A stretch of 53,088 bases of DNA, taken from Holdemanella sp. MSK.7.32 (lineage in GTDB: Bacteria; Bacillota_I; Bacilli_A; Erysipelotrichales; Erysipelotrichaceae). Of this stretch, positions 1 to 8,998 are shown piece by piece. The DNA is taken from the NCBI RefSeq assembly GCF_024460475.1, contig NZ_JANFYN010000013.1, positions 1 through 53,088 on the forward strand. The letters are read 5' to 3'. Under the pieces are notes generated by a model. The model was not told the origin of the DNA. It saw only the letters and a program-made list of their open reading frames with translations, and did not search any database. The stretch's first letter is position 1; the number at the start of each line of letters is the position of its first letter. Both the position numbers and the translations under genes were made by a program.

Positions 1-158
1 TCAAAGATCAATTTAAAACTAACTAAAAAATCTAGTTATTTTATATTTTCAAACTTTTTCATAAATAATACTTGAATTTTATATAGTTAGCTCTCAATTG
101 ATTCAATTATAAAATGAATGTCTTCTTAACTCAACCACTTAAGAAAAACTTAAGATTC
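1..158. other. left-edge intergenic sequence
   Basis: AT-rich sequence beyond the terminator of the CapD/PglF-like gene. I see no open frame, RNA gene or convincing promoter in it. Confidence 0.5.
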
Positions 159-187
159 AAAAACAAGCCAGGATTATCCCCAGCTTG
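159..187 (-). terminator. intrinsic terminator after the PglF/CapD-like gene
   Basis: Read on the minus strand, CAAGC...GCTTG closes a roughly 10-pair stem containing some G-T pairs around an ATAA loop, followed by TTTTT. It lies just past the stop codon at 193 and ends that transcription unit. Confidence 0.75.
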
Positions 188-192
188 AATAA

Positions 193-2037
193 TTATTCTT
201 TGATCATGTCCATTAAGACTTCTTTGATTTGAAGTTTGTCGTCTGTTTGATTCATTAAATCTTTTAGCTTATTTAATTTAGAATCTACTTCTTTTGAATC
301 AATGTCCATCTTTTCGTGTACAAAGATTAGATTGTTGTCTGTCTTATGACATTCTTCCATTTCTAAAGCTAATTCTTCAAACATCTTTTCTCCAGGACGC
401 AATCCAATTTCTTGAATTTCAATATCTCTTCCTGGTACAAGTCCTGCCAATCGAATCATTTTATCAGCTAAATCCCAAATTCTGACTGGTTTTCCCATGT
501 CTAACACAAAGATTTCTCTTTCATTCGCATAGAATCCTGCTTGTAGCACTAATTGAGCTGCTTCAGGAATGGTCATAAAGTAACGTTTAATGTCTTTGTG
601 TGTTACAGTAACTGGACCGCCATTTTTAATTTGTTCTTTAAAGATAGGAATAACAGATCCATTGGATCCTAATACATTACCAAAGCGTACAGCAGCCATA
701 TGAATACCACCCTTAGTATTTCTTGATTGCATATACATTTCTGTCATACGCTTAGTAGCACCCATTACGTTTGTTGGATTTACCGCTTTGTCTGTTGAAA
801 TCATAATAAAACGAGATATCCCACAATCACAACAAGCATCAATCACATTCTTTGTTCCAAAGATATTATTTCTAATAGCTTCTGTAGGACGGTCTTCCAT
901 TAAAGGTACGTGTTTATGTGCTGCCGCATGATAAACTACATCCGGTTTATAGTTTCTCATAAGCTTATAGATTTCTTCTCTTTCACGAATGGAAACAATT
1001 AAAGATTCTAGTTGAATTGAATCATTCATTTGTTTCTTACGTTTCATAACTAAGAATTCTTGTTTAAGCATATATAGTGCATTCTCATTAATATCCACCA
1101 TAATCAATTTAGATGGATTAAATTGAATAATTTGACGACACAATTCAGAACCAATAGATCCACCGGCTCCGGTAACACATACGACTTTATTTGTAAGATA
1201 AGAACCAATCTGATCGACTTTTAAGTCTATACTAGGACGGTTCAATAAATCCTTAATATCAATATCTTCAAATGAAATATGATTACTCTCATCATTTCCA
1301 ACAAAGATACGCATGATTTTTGTTGGAATAGAAGTGGATGTACATAAGTCTAAGATTTCTTGTTTTCTTTCGTCACTCACAGAAGAAATGGTGATAAAGA
1401 TACAACGAACATTGTTCTCTTGACAAATACGCTCTACTTCAGAAATAGTTCCAAGTACTGGTTTACCACTCAGCATAGTCCCCTTTTTCTTAAAGTCATC
1501 CAAGAATCCAATTACATTGTATGGATAGGCCATATTATGATAAATTTCATTCATCAATAAATATCCGCCATTACCAGCACCCACAATCAAACAATTGTCT
1601 ACACGTTCTAAGTCCATAATGTAACGTCTTGCCATACGGTACAACATTCTTGCACCTAGTAAAAAAACAAAGCACAATAATTCAGAAAGTGCGATTAACT
1701 CAATGTTGAATAAATGAACTTTCAAAACAAAGTATGACATTACAAGAAAGCATGCTAAACAACTTAAGAATGTCCGAATAATTTCATTGGGACCTGTATA
1801 TGTCCACAGCGACATTTGTGTTTTAAATAATCGTAAAACAATAAAGTGCAAAGCTAATAAAAAGAATAAACCTAGTCCTAATAACTTCGTTAATGTAATA
1901 ACTCGTCCTGCAATAAGAAAATTATTCTGAATTAAAAATGCTACAATATATGCGAAAAATACGATCAAAACATCAATTAAAGAAATCATTAGACCTCTAT
2001 ATCTTTGATATATATTTGATTTGTATAAATTGTTCAT
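193..2037 (-). CDS. CapD/PglF-type nucleotide-sugar 4,6-dehydratase, membrane-anchored
   Basis: The 614-residue protein has the architecture of the FlaA1/CapD/PglF/WbpM family: four N-terminal membrane helices (about residues 15-125), a Rossmann CoA-binding-like domain (about 145-250) and a C-terminal SDR dehydratase domain. The SDR domain shows the cofactor motif TGAGGSIGSE near residue 289 and VMGATKR near 425, where methionine replaces the usual SDR tyrosine, as is normal in this family. Such enzymes convert UDP-GlcNAc to the 4-keto-6-deoxy sugar, the first step towards bacillosamine- or FucNAc-type residues. No aminotransferase clearly specific for that product is in the window, so the final sugar is unknown. 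The ATG at 2037 follows an AGAGG ribosome site. The gene has its own promoter and a terminator on each side, so it is monocistronic. Confidence 0.88.
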   Translation of the reverse strand: MNNLYKSNIYQRYRGLMISLIDVLIVFFAYIVAFLIQNNFLIAGRVITLTKLLGLGLFFLLALHFIVLRLFKTQMSLWTYTGPNEIIRTFLSCLACFLVMSYFVLKVHLFNIELIALSELLCFVFLLGARMLYRMARRYIMDLERVDNCLIVGAGNGGYLLMNEIYHNMAYPYNVIGFLDDFKKKGTMLSGKPVLGTISEVERICQENNVRCIFITISSVSDERKQEILDLCTSTSIPTKIMRIFVGNDESNHISFEDIDIKDLLNRPSIDLKVDQIGSYLTNKVVCVTGAGGSIGSELCRQIIQFNPSKLIMVDINENALYMLKQEFLVMKRKKQMNDSIQLESLIVSIREREEIYKLMRNYKPDVVYHAAAHKHVPLMEDRPTEAIRNNIFGTKNVIDACCDCGISRFIMISTDKAVNPTNVMGATKRMTEMYMQSRNTKGGIHMAAVRFGNVLGSNGSVIPIFKEQIKNGGPVTVTHKDIKRYFMTIPEAAQLVLQAGFYANEREIFVLDMGKPVRIWDLADKMIRLAGLVPGRDIEIQEIGLRPGEKMFEELALEMEECHKTDNNLIFVHEKMDIDSKEVDSKLNKLKDLMNQTDDKLQIKEVLMDMIKE

Positions 2038-2063
2038 AATAAAACCTCTTTTACAATACGTTT

Positions 2064-2092
2064 ATTATAACTGAATTCTTATAAAAAGTAAA
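2064..2092 (-). promoter_or_regulatory. promoter of the PglF/CapD-like gene, overlapping the upstream terminator
   Basis: The minus strand reads TTTACT (2087-2092), a 17-bp spacer, then TATAAT (2064-2069), about 30 bases before the ATG. The -35 box lies in the U-tract and stem foot of the preceding terminator. Confidence 0.65.
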
Positions 2093-2112
2093 AAGAGCCT
2101 TAAAGGCCCTTT
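2085..2112 (-). terminator. intrinsic terminator of the LCP pair
   Basis: The minus strand has AAAGGGCC, loop TTTAA, GGCTCTTT (one G-T pair), then TTTTACTTTTT. It directly follows the LCP stop codon at 2116. Confidence 0.85.
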
Positions 2113-2115
2113 GTA

Positions 2116-3813
2116 CTATCCTTCAGTTGTATTGTCTTCTGTATCATATCCAGCTTCTGAATCATATCCAGCATTTGGATCATATGTTTCCTGGTCTTGT
2201 GTTAATTGATCTGAACTTACTTCATTATCAACCGTTTCGGTTTCCGTATTTAGATAATCCGTAGTAACTTGACTTGGATAATAGCTATATTCAGGAGCCC
2301 CATCTTCAGCAACATCGTAACTTGATTTACCATCCATCACAGCTTGAATTTTTTCTCTAGCAATTCGAACAGTATTTAAATCCGGAATTTGAACACTTGC
2401 AGATTGACCTAAAGATGCACACATCAATTCATCACCAATACCTGAGATTTGATATGTTTCAAACTTCCATTCAGGTTTTGTCTGTAACTCATATTTAATT
2501 AAATCCGTAATTTCATCATAAGTCATATTTGTTTCAAATGCACTTTGTAACGAATTAATGAAGCTTGTGTAATTAACTAATACACTACTACTAATAGCCC
2601 GATTAATAATAGCTTGTAAAACTTTTTGTTGATTACGCACACGCTGATAATCACCATCTACATAAGCTTTTCTCTCACGAGCAAATGCAAGAGCAGTTTC
2701 GCCATCAACATGATGCTGTCCTACAGGAAGTCCTGGCTTCATGTTAGCCCAGAACAAATCACATTGCTCCCCTTCTTCAACATTTAAATCAATTCCATCT
2801 AATGCATCTACAACATCAATTACACTTGTAAAGTTAACGCGGTAAGAATAATTAACTTTTAAATCATAAAAGTTTTCAACGGTTTCTCTAGTTGTATTCA
2901 AACCATAAATGCCCGTATGTGTAATTTTATCCATTTGACCATTTGGACATGCAACATCACCATCAGCATCACAAACCGTTTCAACATATGTATCACGAGA
3001 CATACTTGTCAATAAAATTGTTGAAGTTTTTGGATTTATAGTAACAAGCATATTCACATCACTACGACTTAATTCACTAACATCACCAGTTGTATCATTA
3101 CCACTAATTAAAATAGTAAAAGGATTTTTAGTAATATCTGATACAACTAAAGAATCGTTTTTCTTAGTTGTATAATAAGTCGTTGTATAAATAACACGTG
3201 TTTCTGTTGAGAAATGTTCATATTCTTCAACACTTGTAATATTACCACGATACGATTCATTTAAAATCATCGCATCAATTTCACCATTATATAAAGCTTC
3301 TACTTCACTAAGAGCACCATCATATTTCTTTATATTGAAATAATCATCACCCTTCTCTTTTTTTATAGCTTTTAATAATTTGCCTGTTCCAACCTTATCC
3401 ACATTATTTAATCTACCAACTTTTTTTCCTTTTAATGAAGATAAATCTTTGAATTTACTATCCTCACGCACAATGATAGATACAGTATTCTTTACATCCC
3501 CTACTTTATGGTCAGTGACCTTTTGCATAAAGCCATCTGTCTTATATACATAATAATTTCCAATTCCCATTGATACTGTATATATAAGCACAAAAATCAT
3601 TGCGAACACACGGCTAACAGTTCCATGTGCGATAAAGTTAATCCATAAGATTAGAATCAAACTAACTAACACAAAAATTAATATAACTGGAATAAACAAG
3701 TTATGTGGCAAAATATCCATCTTTAATAATTGAAGAACAATTAATACAGCAAATACCACCATAACAATGGAAAGTATTAAAGAAATAATTTTATAAATAC
3801 CTTTATTTTTCAT
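2116..3813 (-). CDS. LytR-CpsA-Psr (LCP) family wall-polymer ligase, paralogue 1
   Basis: LCP enzymes transfer undecaprenyl-linked capsule or teichoic polymers onto peptidoglycan outside the membrane. The 565-residue protein has three N-terminal membrane helices (about residues 6-90) and then an extracellular region of about 130 residues that looks like a substrate-binding-protein fold. The LCP domain (about 240-430) carries GNDTTG, RSDVNML, the SRD segment (usually PRD) and FARER...GDYQR.RNQQ, which supply the arginines and aspartates that bind the pyrophosphate lipid. The last 60 or so residues are an acidic Tyr/Asp/Thr-rich tail. It starts 10 bases after the next LCP gene upstream, so the two are cotranscribed. 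Which polymer each LCP handles cannot be read from sequence. Confidence 0.92.
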   Translation of the reverse strand: MKNKGIYKIISLILSIVMVVFAVLIVLQLLKMDILPHNLFIPVILIFVLVSLILILWINFIAHGTVSRVFAMIFVLIYTVSMGIGNYYVYKTDGFMQKVTDHKVGDVKNTVSIIVREDSKFKDLSSLKGKKVGRLNNVDKVGTGKLLKAIKKEKGDDYFNIKKYDGALSEVEALYNGEIDAMILNESYRGNITSVEEYEHFSTETRVIYTTTYYTTKKNDSLVVSDITKNPFTILISGNDTTGDVSELSRSDVNMLVTINPKTSTILLTSMSRDTYVETVCDADGDVACPNGQMDKITHTGIYGLNTTRETVENFYDLKVNYSYRVNFTSVIDVVDALDGIDLNVEEGEQCDLFWANMKPGLPVGQHHVDGETALAFARERKAYVDGDYQRVRNQQKVLQAIINRAISSSVLVNYTSFINSLQSAFETNMTYDEITDLIKYELQTKPEWKFETYQISGIGDELMCASLGQSASVQIPDLNTVRIAREKIQAVMDGKSSYDVAEDGAPEYSYYPSQVTTDYLNTETETVDNEVSSDQLTQDQETYDPNAGYDSEAGYDTEDNTTEG

Positions 3814-3822
3814 TTTTCCTCC

Positions 3823-5598
3823 TTATTGCCCTTCATCATAGTTATCATAAGACGGTTCTTCACTATAGTCTATCTCCCCATTTGAGTACAAATCATCTTG
3901 ACTAATGTCATAATTCTCATCTGAATATTGATTTTCATAATCATAAGTCTGAGATGGATCATAATACTCTGAATCACCATAAGAATCAGCCTCATCAGTT
4001 TGATGAATTACATTATCTGCACTAGGCTCTTGTGAATATCCCGAAGTATCTTCAACAGTATTCGAACTTTTACCTTTTAAAACTGCCTTAATTTTATTTC
4101 GTGCAATTTCGTTCATTAAATCATTTTGATAAGTTACTGAAGCATACGACTGTGCCTCATAACAGAAATCATTTGCCGATTCCCCATAAATCGTATATGA
4201 TTCAAATTTCCATTTAGGCATATTATTCAATTCATATTTAATGAAATCACTAATTTCATCCCCTGAAATATTCGTATCAAATGCTACAGCCAAAGCATCC
4301 ATAAACTTTCCATAGTTCGTTATCATCTTAGGAGACACAATACGCTTGAATATAGCCTTAAACACCTTCTGCTGATTCTTTACACGTTGATTATCACCAT
4401 TAACATATGCATGTCTTTCACGTGCAAATGCAAGTGCTGTTTCACCATCCACATGATGCTTACCGACACTTAATCCAGGCTGCATATTCGCATATAAAAT
4501 ATCACATTGTTCGCCTTCTTTGATATCCAAATCAATACCATCCAAGGCATCAACTAAATTCACAACACTAGAAAAATTAATTCGAATATTATAATTAATT
4601 TTAATACCCAATGCATTTTCTATGGATTTTTCTGTACTCTTGATGCCTAATAATCCAGAATGAGTTAACTTATCCTTGCTTCCTTCAGGACAAGCCATTT
4701 CTCCCTCACCAGGACAAATTAAATCAACATAATAATCACGAGGAATACTTGTCATTAATATAGTTCCCGTTTTAGGATTTACCGTCAACAACATATTTGC
4801 ATCACTACGAGTATTTGCATCTTGTAAGCTTCCATATGAATCATTCCCACTTACTAAAATAGTAAATGCATCTTTTGTGATATCATTTACCGGATCACTC
4901 TCATTATCGCTAGCTTCTCTTTCAACATAATGTACATTTTGATAAACAACCTTAGTTGAAGTATTAAATGCAAAGAAAGCTTCCGTTTCATGTAAAATAT
5001 CACGATACTTTTCATTTAAACAAATCGCATCCACTTTACTGTCATATAAAGCATATACCAAATCTTCTAACGAACTGTAATCTTCAGTTGAATATTTGAT
5101 ACCCTCTTCTTTCAAAGCCTTTAAAGTACGCTGAGTAGCCTCTTTGTCCATCTCTAAAATGGTACCAATCTTTTTCTTTTTCAAATCCGTTTCCTTAGTA
5201 ATTCCAGAATCCTTCATTGAAATAATCGATGTTGTTATTGCTTTCTTATCGGCAAGACTTGTTACAACCTCAAAAGTATCCTTTGTTTTATGAATAAAGT
5301 AATTCCCATACGCTAATCCTAAGCACATACATAAAGATATTAAACCAACCAATAAACGTGGAATAAACCTTCTAACTTTAAAATTCATTATTAAGGTAAT
5401 AATTAAAGCTATGATTAATAACACAGCAGAAATTAATACAATCAATTTCATTGGTAATAAATCTAAATATTTCATTTGAAAAATAAGTAATGCCAATGTA
5501 GCAAATATAAACACAGTCATTAATTTAGCTAAGCGTCGCTTATTTTTCTTCTTTTTCTTTTTAACATTCTGTGAAAGTTTTACATCTTTTTTAGACAT
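3823..5598 (-). CDS. LytR-CpsA-Psr (LCP) family wall-polymer ligase, paralogue 2
   Basis: This is a 591-residue paralogue of the adjacent gene with the same plan: a lysine-rich cytoplasmic start, three membrane helices (about residues 27-105), an extracellular binding-protein-like segment, then the LCP core. Core motifs are GNDSYG, RSDANMLL, SIPRDYYV and FARERHAYVNGDNQR. The C-terminal 80 residues form a tail rich in Tyr, Asp, Glu and Ser, longer than in the neighbours and probably disordered at the surface. It is first in a two-gene operon behind its own promoter. Confidence 0.92.
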   Translation of the reverse strand: MSKKDVKLSQNVKKKKKKNKRRLAKLMTVFIFATLALLIFQMKYLDLLPMKLIVLISAVLLIIALIITLIMNFKVRRFIPRLLVGLISLCMCLGLAYGNYFIHKTKDTFEVVTSLADKKAITTSIISMKDSGITKETDLKKKKIGTILEMDKEATQRTLKALKEEGIKYSTEDYSSLEDLVYALYDSKVDAICLNEKYRDILHETEAFFAFNTSTKVVYQNVHYVEREASDNESDPVNDITKDAFTILVSGNDSYGSLQDANTRSDANMLLTVNPKTGTILMTSIPRDYYVDLICPGEGEMACPEGSKDKLTHSGLLGIKSTEKSIENALGIKINYNIRINFSSVVNLVDALDGIDLDIKEGEQCDILYANMQPGLSVGKHHVDGETALAFARERHAYVNGDNQRVKNQQKVFKAIFKRIVSPKMITNYGKFMDALAVAFDTNISGDEISDFIKYELNNMPKWKFESYTIYGESANDFCYEAQSYASVTYQNDLMNEIARNKIKAVLKGKSSNTVEDTSGYSQEPSADNVIHQTDEADSYGDSEYYDPSQTYDYENQYSDENYDISQDDLYSNGEIDYSEEPSYDNYDEGQ

Positions 5599-5640
5599 AT
5601 TAAAATCTCCTATAAACTCTTTTGTAGTTCACAATTACAT

Positions 5641-5670
5641 ATTATATAATAAATGACCATGAGTTGGCAA
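5641..5670 (-). promoter_or_regulatory. promoter of the LCP 2 - LCP 1 operon
   Basis: The minus strand reads TTGCCA (5665-5670), an 18-bp spacer and TATAAT (5641-5646). An AGGAGA ribosome site precedes the ATG at 5598. Confidence 0.65.
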
Positions 5671-5755
5671 ATTCACACAAAGAGTACGGGATTACATAAA
5701 TCTTTCACATCGAAACGCAAAGCCTTTAAATCCACTCTGTTTTGCTTCATATAAG

Positions 5756-5787
5756 TTCTTTTCATAGCTTATTCTTTTCATAGCTTA
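5756..5787 (-). repeat. 16-bp perfect tandem duplication at the 3' end of the small membrane protein gene
   Basis: The 16-bp unit TTCTTTTCATAGCTTA (plus strand) occurs twice in direct succession, at 5756-5771 and 5772-5787. Sixteen is not a multiple of three, so the duplication shifts the reading frame and creates the present stop at 5762. With one copy removed the frame would run on to a stop at 5692. Confidence 0.9.
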
Positions 5788-6070
5788 ATAGATTAGCCTT
5801 ATACTTATACTCTAATGACTTTGATGAATAATCATTTAACACGTCAAAGAATAATAAAAATATTCCTGCTAATACCAATACACACGAAGCAAGTATTAAC
5901 CAAACAACTGGAACAATTAAATAAATAACATTTAAAATTAGAACAACAGTAAAGCAACTAAAGAAAGCAGTTAACAAACCAATATGACATCTATGATACT
6001 TCTTGCTTAGTTCTTCAAACCTACGAATATTTGTATGAATTCTATTTTGTATATAATCTGTAGTTTCCAT
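5762..6070 (-). CDS. small two-helix membrane protein, C-terminus altered by a tandem duplication
   Basis: The protein has about 102 residues, counted from the ATG at 6070; a GTG four codons earlier is possible but would overlap the GAGGTG ribosome site. A basic cytoplasmic N-terminal helix is followed by two hydrophobic segments (about residues 33-57 and 60-80) and a charged helix. The layout resembles SLATT/DUF4231-type two-helix proteins, but I cannot assign a family with confidence and propose no function. It stands alone between the LCP 3 terminator and the LCP 2 promoter. A TATAAT-like box at 6094-6099 may start it. The 16-bp duplication at its end replaces about 20 C-terminal residues with two. 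Confidence 0.6.
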   Translation of the reverse strand: METTDYIQNRIHTNIRRFEELSKKYHRCHIGLLTAFFSCFTVVLILNVIYLIVPVVWLILASCVLVLAGIFLLFFDVLNDYSSKSLEYKYKANLLSYEKNKL

Positions 6071-6111
6071 AATAAACAACACCTCACAATGAAATTATAC
6101 ACCTACAAAAC

Positions 6112-6141
6112 AAAAAAAGAGCAAGGAACATATCCTTACTC
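6112..6141 (-). terminator. intrinsic terminator of LCP 3
   Basis: The minus strand has GAGTAAGGA, loop TATGT, TCCTTGCTC, then TTTTTTT. The 5' arm includes the LCP 3 stop codon. Confidence 0.85.
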
Positions 6142-7641
6142 TACATCATCCGCTGATTTACCAGCAAGAACCGCATTAATTTTATTCTTAGCCGTTGTTA
6201 CTGTACTTTGATCTGGTACCATTACAGAAGCAGCGTCACCAAGTTCAGCACACATTAATGTATCTCCAGTACCATTAACCATATACTGTTCCATTTTCCA
6301 TTTAGGATTCTTATTTAATTGATATTTAATCAATGATGAAATTTCATCATTTGACATAGTTGTTGAGAATGTATTTGCCATACTATCCATAATAGAAGCA
6401 TAATTTGTTACAATTGCAGGGCTTGTAACCTTATCAACAATACCCATCAGAACCTGTTGTTGGTTCTTTGTACGCTGACGATCCCCTTCACTATATGCAT
6501 AACGCTCACGAGCATATCCTAATGCTTGTTCACCATTTAAGTGGTTCACACCTGCATGTACACTTAGTCCTGGAGCATGTAAGAAGTTATTGCATTCATA
6601 GCCTGGTTCAACATTTACATCAATACCACCAACAGCGTCAACAATATCTGTTACTGTATCAAAACCTACTTTAAATGTATAGTTGATTTCAATACCTAAA
6701 AGTTTTTCTACAGTACGCTTAGTCGTATTTGTTCCATGAATACCTGTATGCGTAATTTTATCCAATTGACCTTCCATACAACCATCACCTGCATCACAAG
6801 CTGTCGTTACATAGAAATCACGTGGAACTGATGTTAATAAAATTGTTCCTGTTTTAGGATTTACTGTAGCCACCATAATTACGTCACTACGACCATTTTC
6901 ATCAAATCCACCACGAGTATCTGATCCAGAAATCAAAACATTAAATGGTGTTGTCGTAATATTACTTACCGCATTGGCCTTATCTGTATTTTCTACTTTA
7001 TATGAAGTTTGGTATACAACACGCGTATTGTTGTCAAAATCCTTATATGCATCAATATCTGTAATCTGACTACGACTTGATTCATTAATAACAATTGAAT
7101 CCACTTCTCCATTATAGAAAGATTCTAGCATTTCAGTTAAACTGCCATATTCTCTTTTTTCCATTTGGATACCCGATTTATTTAGTTCTTTTAAAATCTT
7201 TTTAGAACCTTGTGTATTAATATTCGCTAAAGTACCAACACTATGACCAGCAAGATCTGTTTTCTTTTTCATATCACTTGATTCTTTAACGACTATACTC
7301 ACAGTATTTTTAGAATGTTTAGCAACATTAGTAATATTAGAAAGCAATCCACCTGTTTTTGATAAATAGAAGCCACCTAAACAAGATCCTAATGAAAGTG
7401 CAATAGTAAAAATAATACAAATCAATTTAGATACAAATCCTTTTGTTGAGAAACACAACATTAAGATAAATATCAAATCTAATAATACAAATACAATTGT
7501 CATTAAAAACAATAGTTTTGTAGGCAATACATTCAATTTAATAATGTTAAACAACAAATACATTGTTGCAGCAACCAGTAAGATAGAGAAAATAATTCCA
7601 AATACCTTACCGACTTTATTTTGTTTCTTATTCTTTTTCAT
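6136..7641 (-). CDS. LytR-CpsA-Psr (LCP) family wall-polymer ligase, paralogue 3
   Basis: At 501 residues this is the shortest of the three LCP proteins. It has the same three N-terminal helices (about residues 10-95) and extracellular binding-protein-like segment, followed by an LCP core with GSDTRG, RSDVIM, SVPRDFYV and YARERYAYSEGDRQR..NQQ. It ends soon after the core and lacks the acidic tail of the other two. It is monocistronic, with its own promoter and a terminator overlapping its stop. It follows the second CpsC/CpsD pair, which suggests a link with capsule attachment, as for pneumococcal CpsA, but that remains an inference. Confidence 0.92.
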   Translation of the reverse strand: MKKNKKQNKVGKVFGIIFSILLVAATMYLLFNIIKLNVLPTKLLFLMTIVFVLLDLIFILMLCFSTKGFVSKLICIIFTIALSLGSCLGGFYLSKTGGLLSNITNVAKHSKNTVSIVVKESSDMKKKTDLAGHSVGTLANINTQGSKKILKELNKSGIQMEKREYGSLTEMLESFYNGEVDSIVINESSRSQITDIDAYKDFDNNTRVVYQTSYKVENTDKANAVSNITTTPFNVLISGSDTRGGFDENGRSDVIMVATVNPKTGTILLTSVPRDFYVTTACDAGDGCMEGQLDKITHTGIHGTNTTKRTVEKLLGIEINYTFKVGFDTVTDIVDAVGGIDVNVEPGYECNNFLHAPGLSVHAGVNHLNGEQALGYARERYAYSEGDRQRTKNQQQVLMGIVDKVTSPAIVTNYASIMDSMANTFSTTMSNDEISSLIKYQLNKNPKWKMEQYMVNGTGDTLMCAELGDAASVMVPDQSTVTTAKNKINAVLAGKSADDVE

Positions 7642-7666
7642 AACAAAAATCTCCTCATGCTCTTTT

Positions 7667-7695
7667 ATTTTACTACAAAATAATTATATTTACAA
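7667..7695 (-). promoter_or_regulatory. promoter of LCP 3, overlapping the upstream terminator tail
   Basis: The minus strand reads TTGTAA (7690-7695), 17 bp, TAAAAT (7667-7672). A GAGGAG ribosome site then leads to the ATG at 7641. The -35 box touches the U-tract of the preceding terminator. Confidence 0.65.
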
Positions 7696-7722
7696 AAAAG
7701 GAATAGGATATATGCCTATTCC
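7694..7722 (-). terminator. intrinsic terminator after the CpsD-like gene
   Basis: The minus strand has a perfect 8-bp stem GGAATAGG/CCTATTCC with a 7-base loop, followed by TTTTTT. The stop codon of the CpsD-like gene lies in the 5' arm. Confidence 0.88.
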
Positions 7723-8336
7723 ACTTTATTTAATACAGTACCTAATACTTCAGCACCATTTCTTTTTAAACGTTCTATAGACTTTTTAGCCATATTTTTA
7801 TCTGTTTCAGGTAATGATACAACAAGTATTGTTCCATCCACCAAATGACTTACTGGAATTACATCACTACAGCTTTCTAAACTAGGACAATCCACAATAA
7901 TAAAATCATATTCAGATTTCATTAACTGCATAAATTCCTTAAATTTTTGTCCACTCAATAAGTCGATTGGATGTTTTCTTTCATTACCCGCTGTAATAAC
8001 ATGTAATTCATTGTCTGAATAGCTATCTTTAATTACTTTAGTGTATTTCAAATAATTTGTATAATCATTATCCTCTAAAATATCTGTTAAACCAAAATCA
8101 TTTTTTATATTAAAACATTCATGAATGTGTGGATCATTTATATTACAATCCAACAATAACACTTTTGGTGTGTTTGCCACATAACAATATGCCAAATTAA
8201 CTGAAACTGTTGTAGCCCCTGCCCCATGGTCTGCACCAGTTAAACATACACTATGAATATGCGGATGTTTTTCATTATATTCAATGTTTGTACGTAGTCT
8301 ACGATATGCCGAACTACTCGATATATTATGTTCCAT
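7716..8336 (-). CDS. CpsD-like protein lacking the P-loop lysine (probable pseudokinase)
   Basis: The 206-residue protein has the BY-kinase/CpsD fold. It opens with the SSSAYRRLRTNIEY segment typical of CpsD N-termini and keeps Walker A' (VLLLDCN, about residue 61) and Walker B (FIIVDCPS). Walker A, however, reads GADHGAGATT: the lysine of the usual GKS/GKT is alanine (codon at 8214-8216). There is no C-terminal tyrosine cluster; the protein ends at NKVE, where the canonical paralogue continues into a Tyr/Gly tail. ATP hydrolysis or autophosphorylation is therefore unlikely. The frame is intact and the gene sits 10 bases after its own CpsC-like partner, so it is probably a functional regulatory or scaffold protein, not a decaying gene. 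Confidence 0.85.
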   Translation of the reverse strand: MEHNISSSSAYRRLRTNIEYNEKHPHIHSVCLTGADHGAGATTVSVNLAYCYVANTPKVLLLDCNINDPHIHECFNIKNDFGLTDILEDNDYTNYLKYTKVIKDSYSDNELHVITAGNERKHPIDLLSGQKFKEFMQLMKSEYDFIIVDCPSLESCSDVIPVSHLVDGTILVVSLPETDKNMAKKSIERLKRNGAEVLGTVLNKVE

Positions 8337-8345
8337 TATTTTCTC

Positions 8346-8984
8346 CTATTTCTTGAATGGTATTTCAGCTAAAACATCTACCCCTAAAAACATCTCAGCT
8401 TCCTCTGCATTTCTTAAGTGTTTATCAAATAAGAAACGTAAAACTACAATACCCACACTAATAACCAAACCAATGAAAGTACCAATCAATGTGTTCTTTT
8501 TAACATTCGGACTCACTGGTGTAGTATTAATTTGTGGCTCATTCATTGTAGTCACACTACTTAAGTTTAATTCAGACACCATTGACTTTTTGAATTCATT
8601 TACAACATTTTTGACAATACAATATGATAATTTAGGATTATTTGTAGTAGCCTTAATATTGTAATTATACGTATTATTTGAATCTCTTGTTACTTCAATA
8701 CTCTCTACTAGCCTTGAGTTTTCAACACCAACCGCATTGCTCACTTTATCTAGCACCTTACTTCCAGTTAAATAGGAAGTATAATCCAAAGAAGTTCCTG
8801 CCGATACAATTGTAATATCTGTACTTGATGTATAACTTTTAGGTAAAATGAATTGTGAAACGCCAAACACAACCACTCCACACAATAATGTTATTTTTAC
8901 AATAAACTTTATATTTTTTATTATATCTTTCATTAACTCTATCAAATCAATTTCCATTTCATCATTCATATAATCGTTATTCAT
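8346..8984 (-). CDS. CpsC/Wzz-type chain-length and kinase-activator protein, second copy
   Basis: The 212-residue protein has a Wzz domain between two membrane helices (about residues 28-48 and 168-190), with an extracytoplasmic loop and a short cytoplasmic end (FLGVDVLAEIPF). In Gram-positive capsule systems this protein anchors and activates the CpsD kinase and sets polymer length. The ATG follows AAAGGAAA. It lies 15 bases after the sugar transferase and 10 bases before the degenerate CpsD-like gene, so the three form one operon. It shares the PNVKKNTL..T..G motif before the last helix with the other CpsC copy. Confidence 0.88.
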   Translation of the reverse strand: MNNDYMNDEMEIDLIELMKDIIKNIKFIVKITLLCGVVVFGVSQFILPKSYTSSTDITIVSAGTSLDYTSYLTGSKVLDKVSNAVGVENSRLVESIEVTRDSNNTYNYNIKATTNNPKLSYCIVKNVVNEFKKSMVSELNLSSVTTMNEPQINTTPVSPNVKKNTLIGTFIGLVISVGIVVLRFLFDKHLRNAEEAEMFLGVDVLAEIPFKK

Positions 8985-8998
8985 AAATTATTTCCTTT

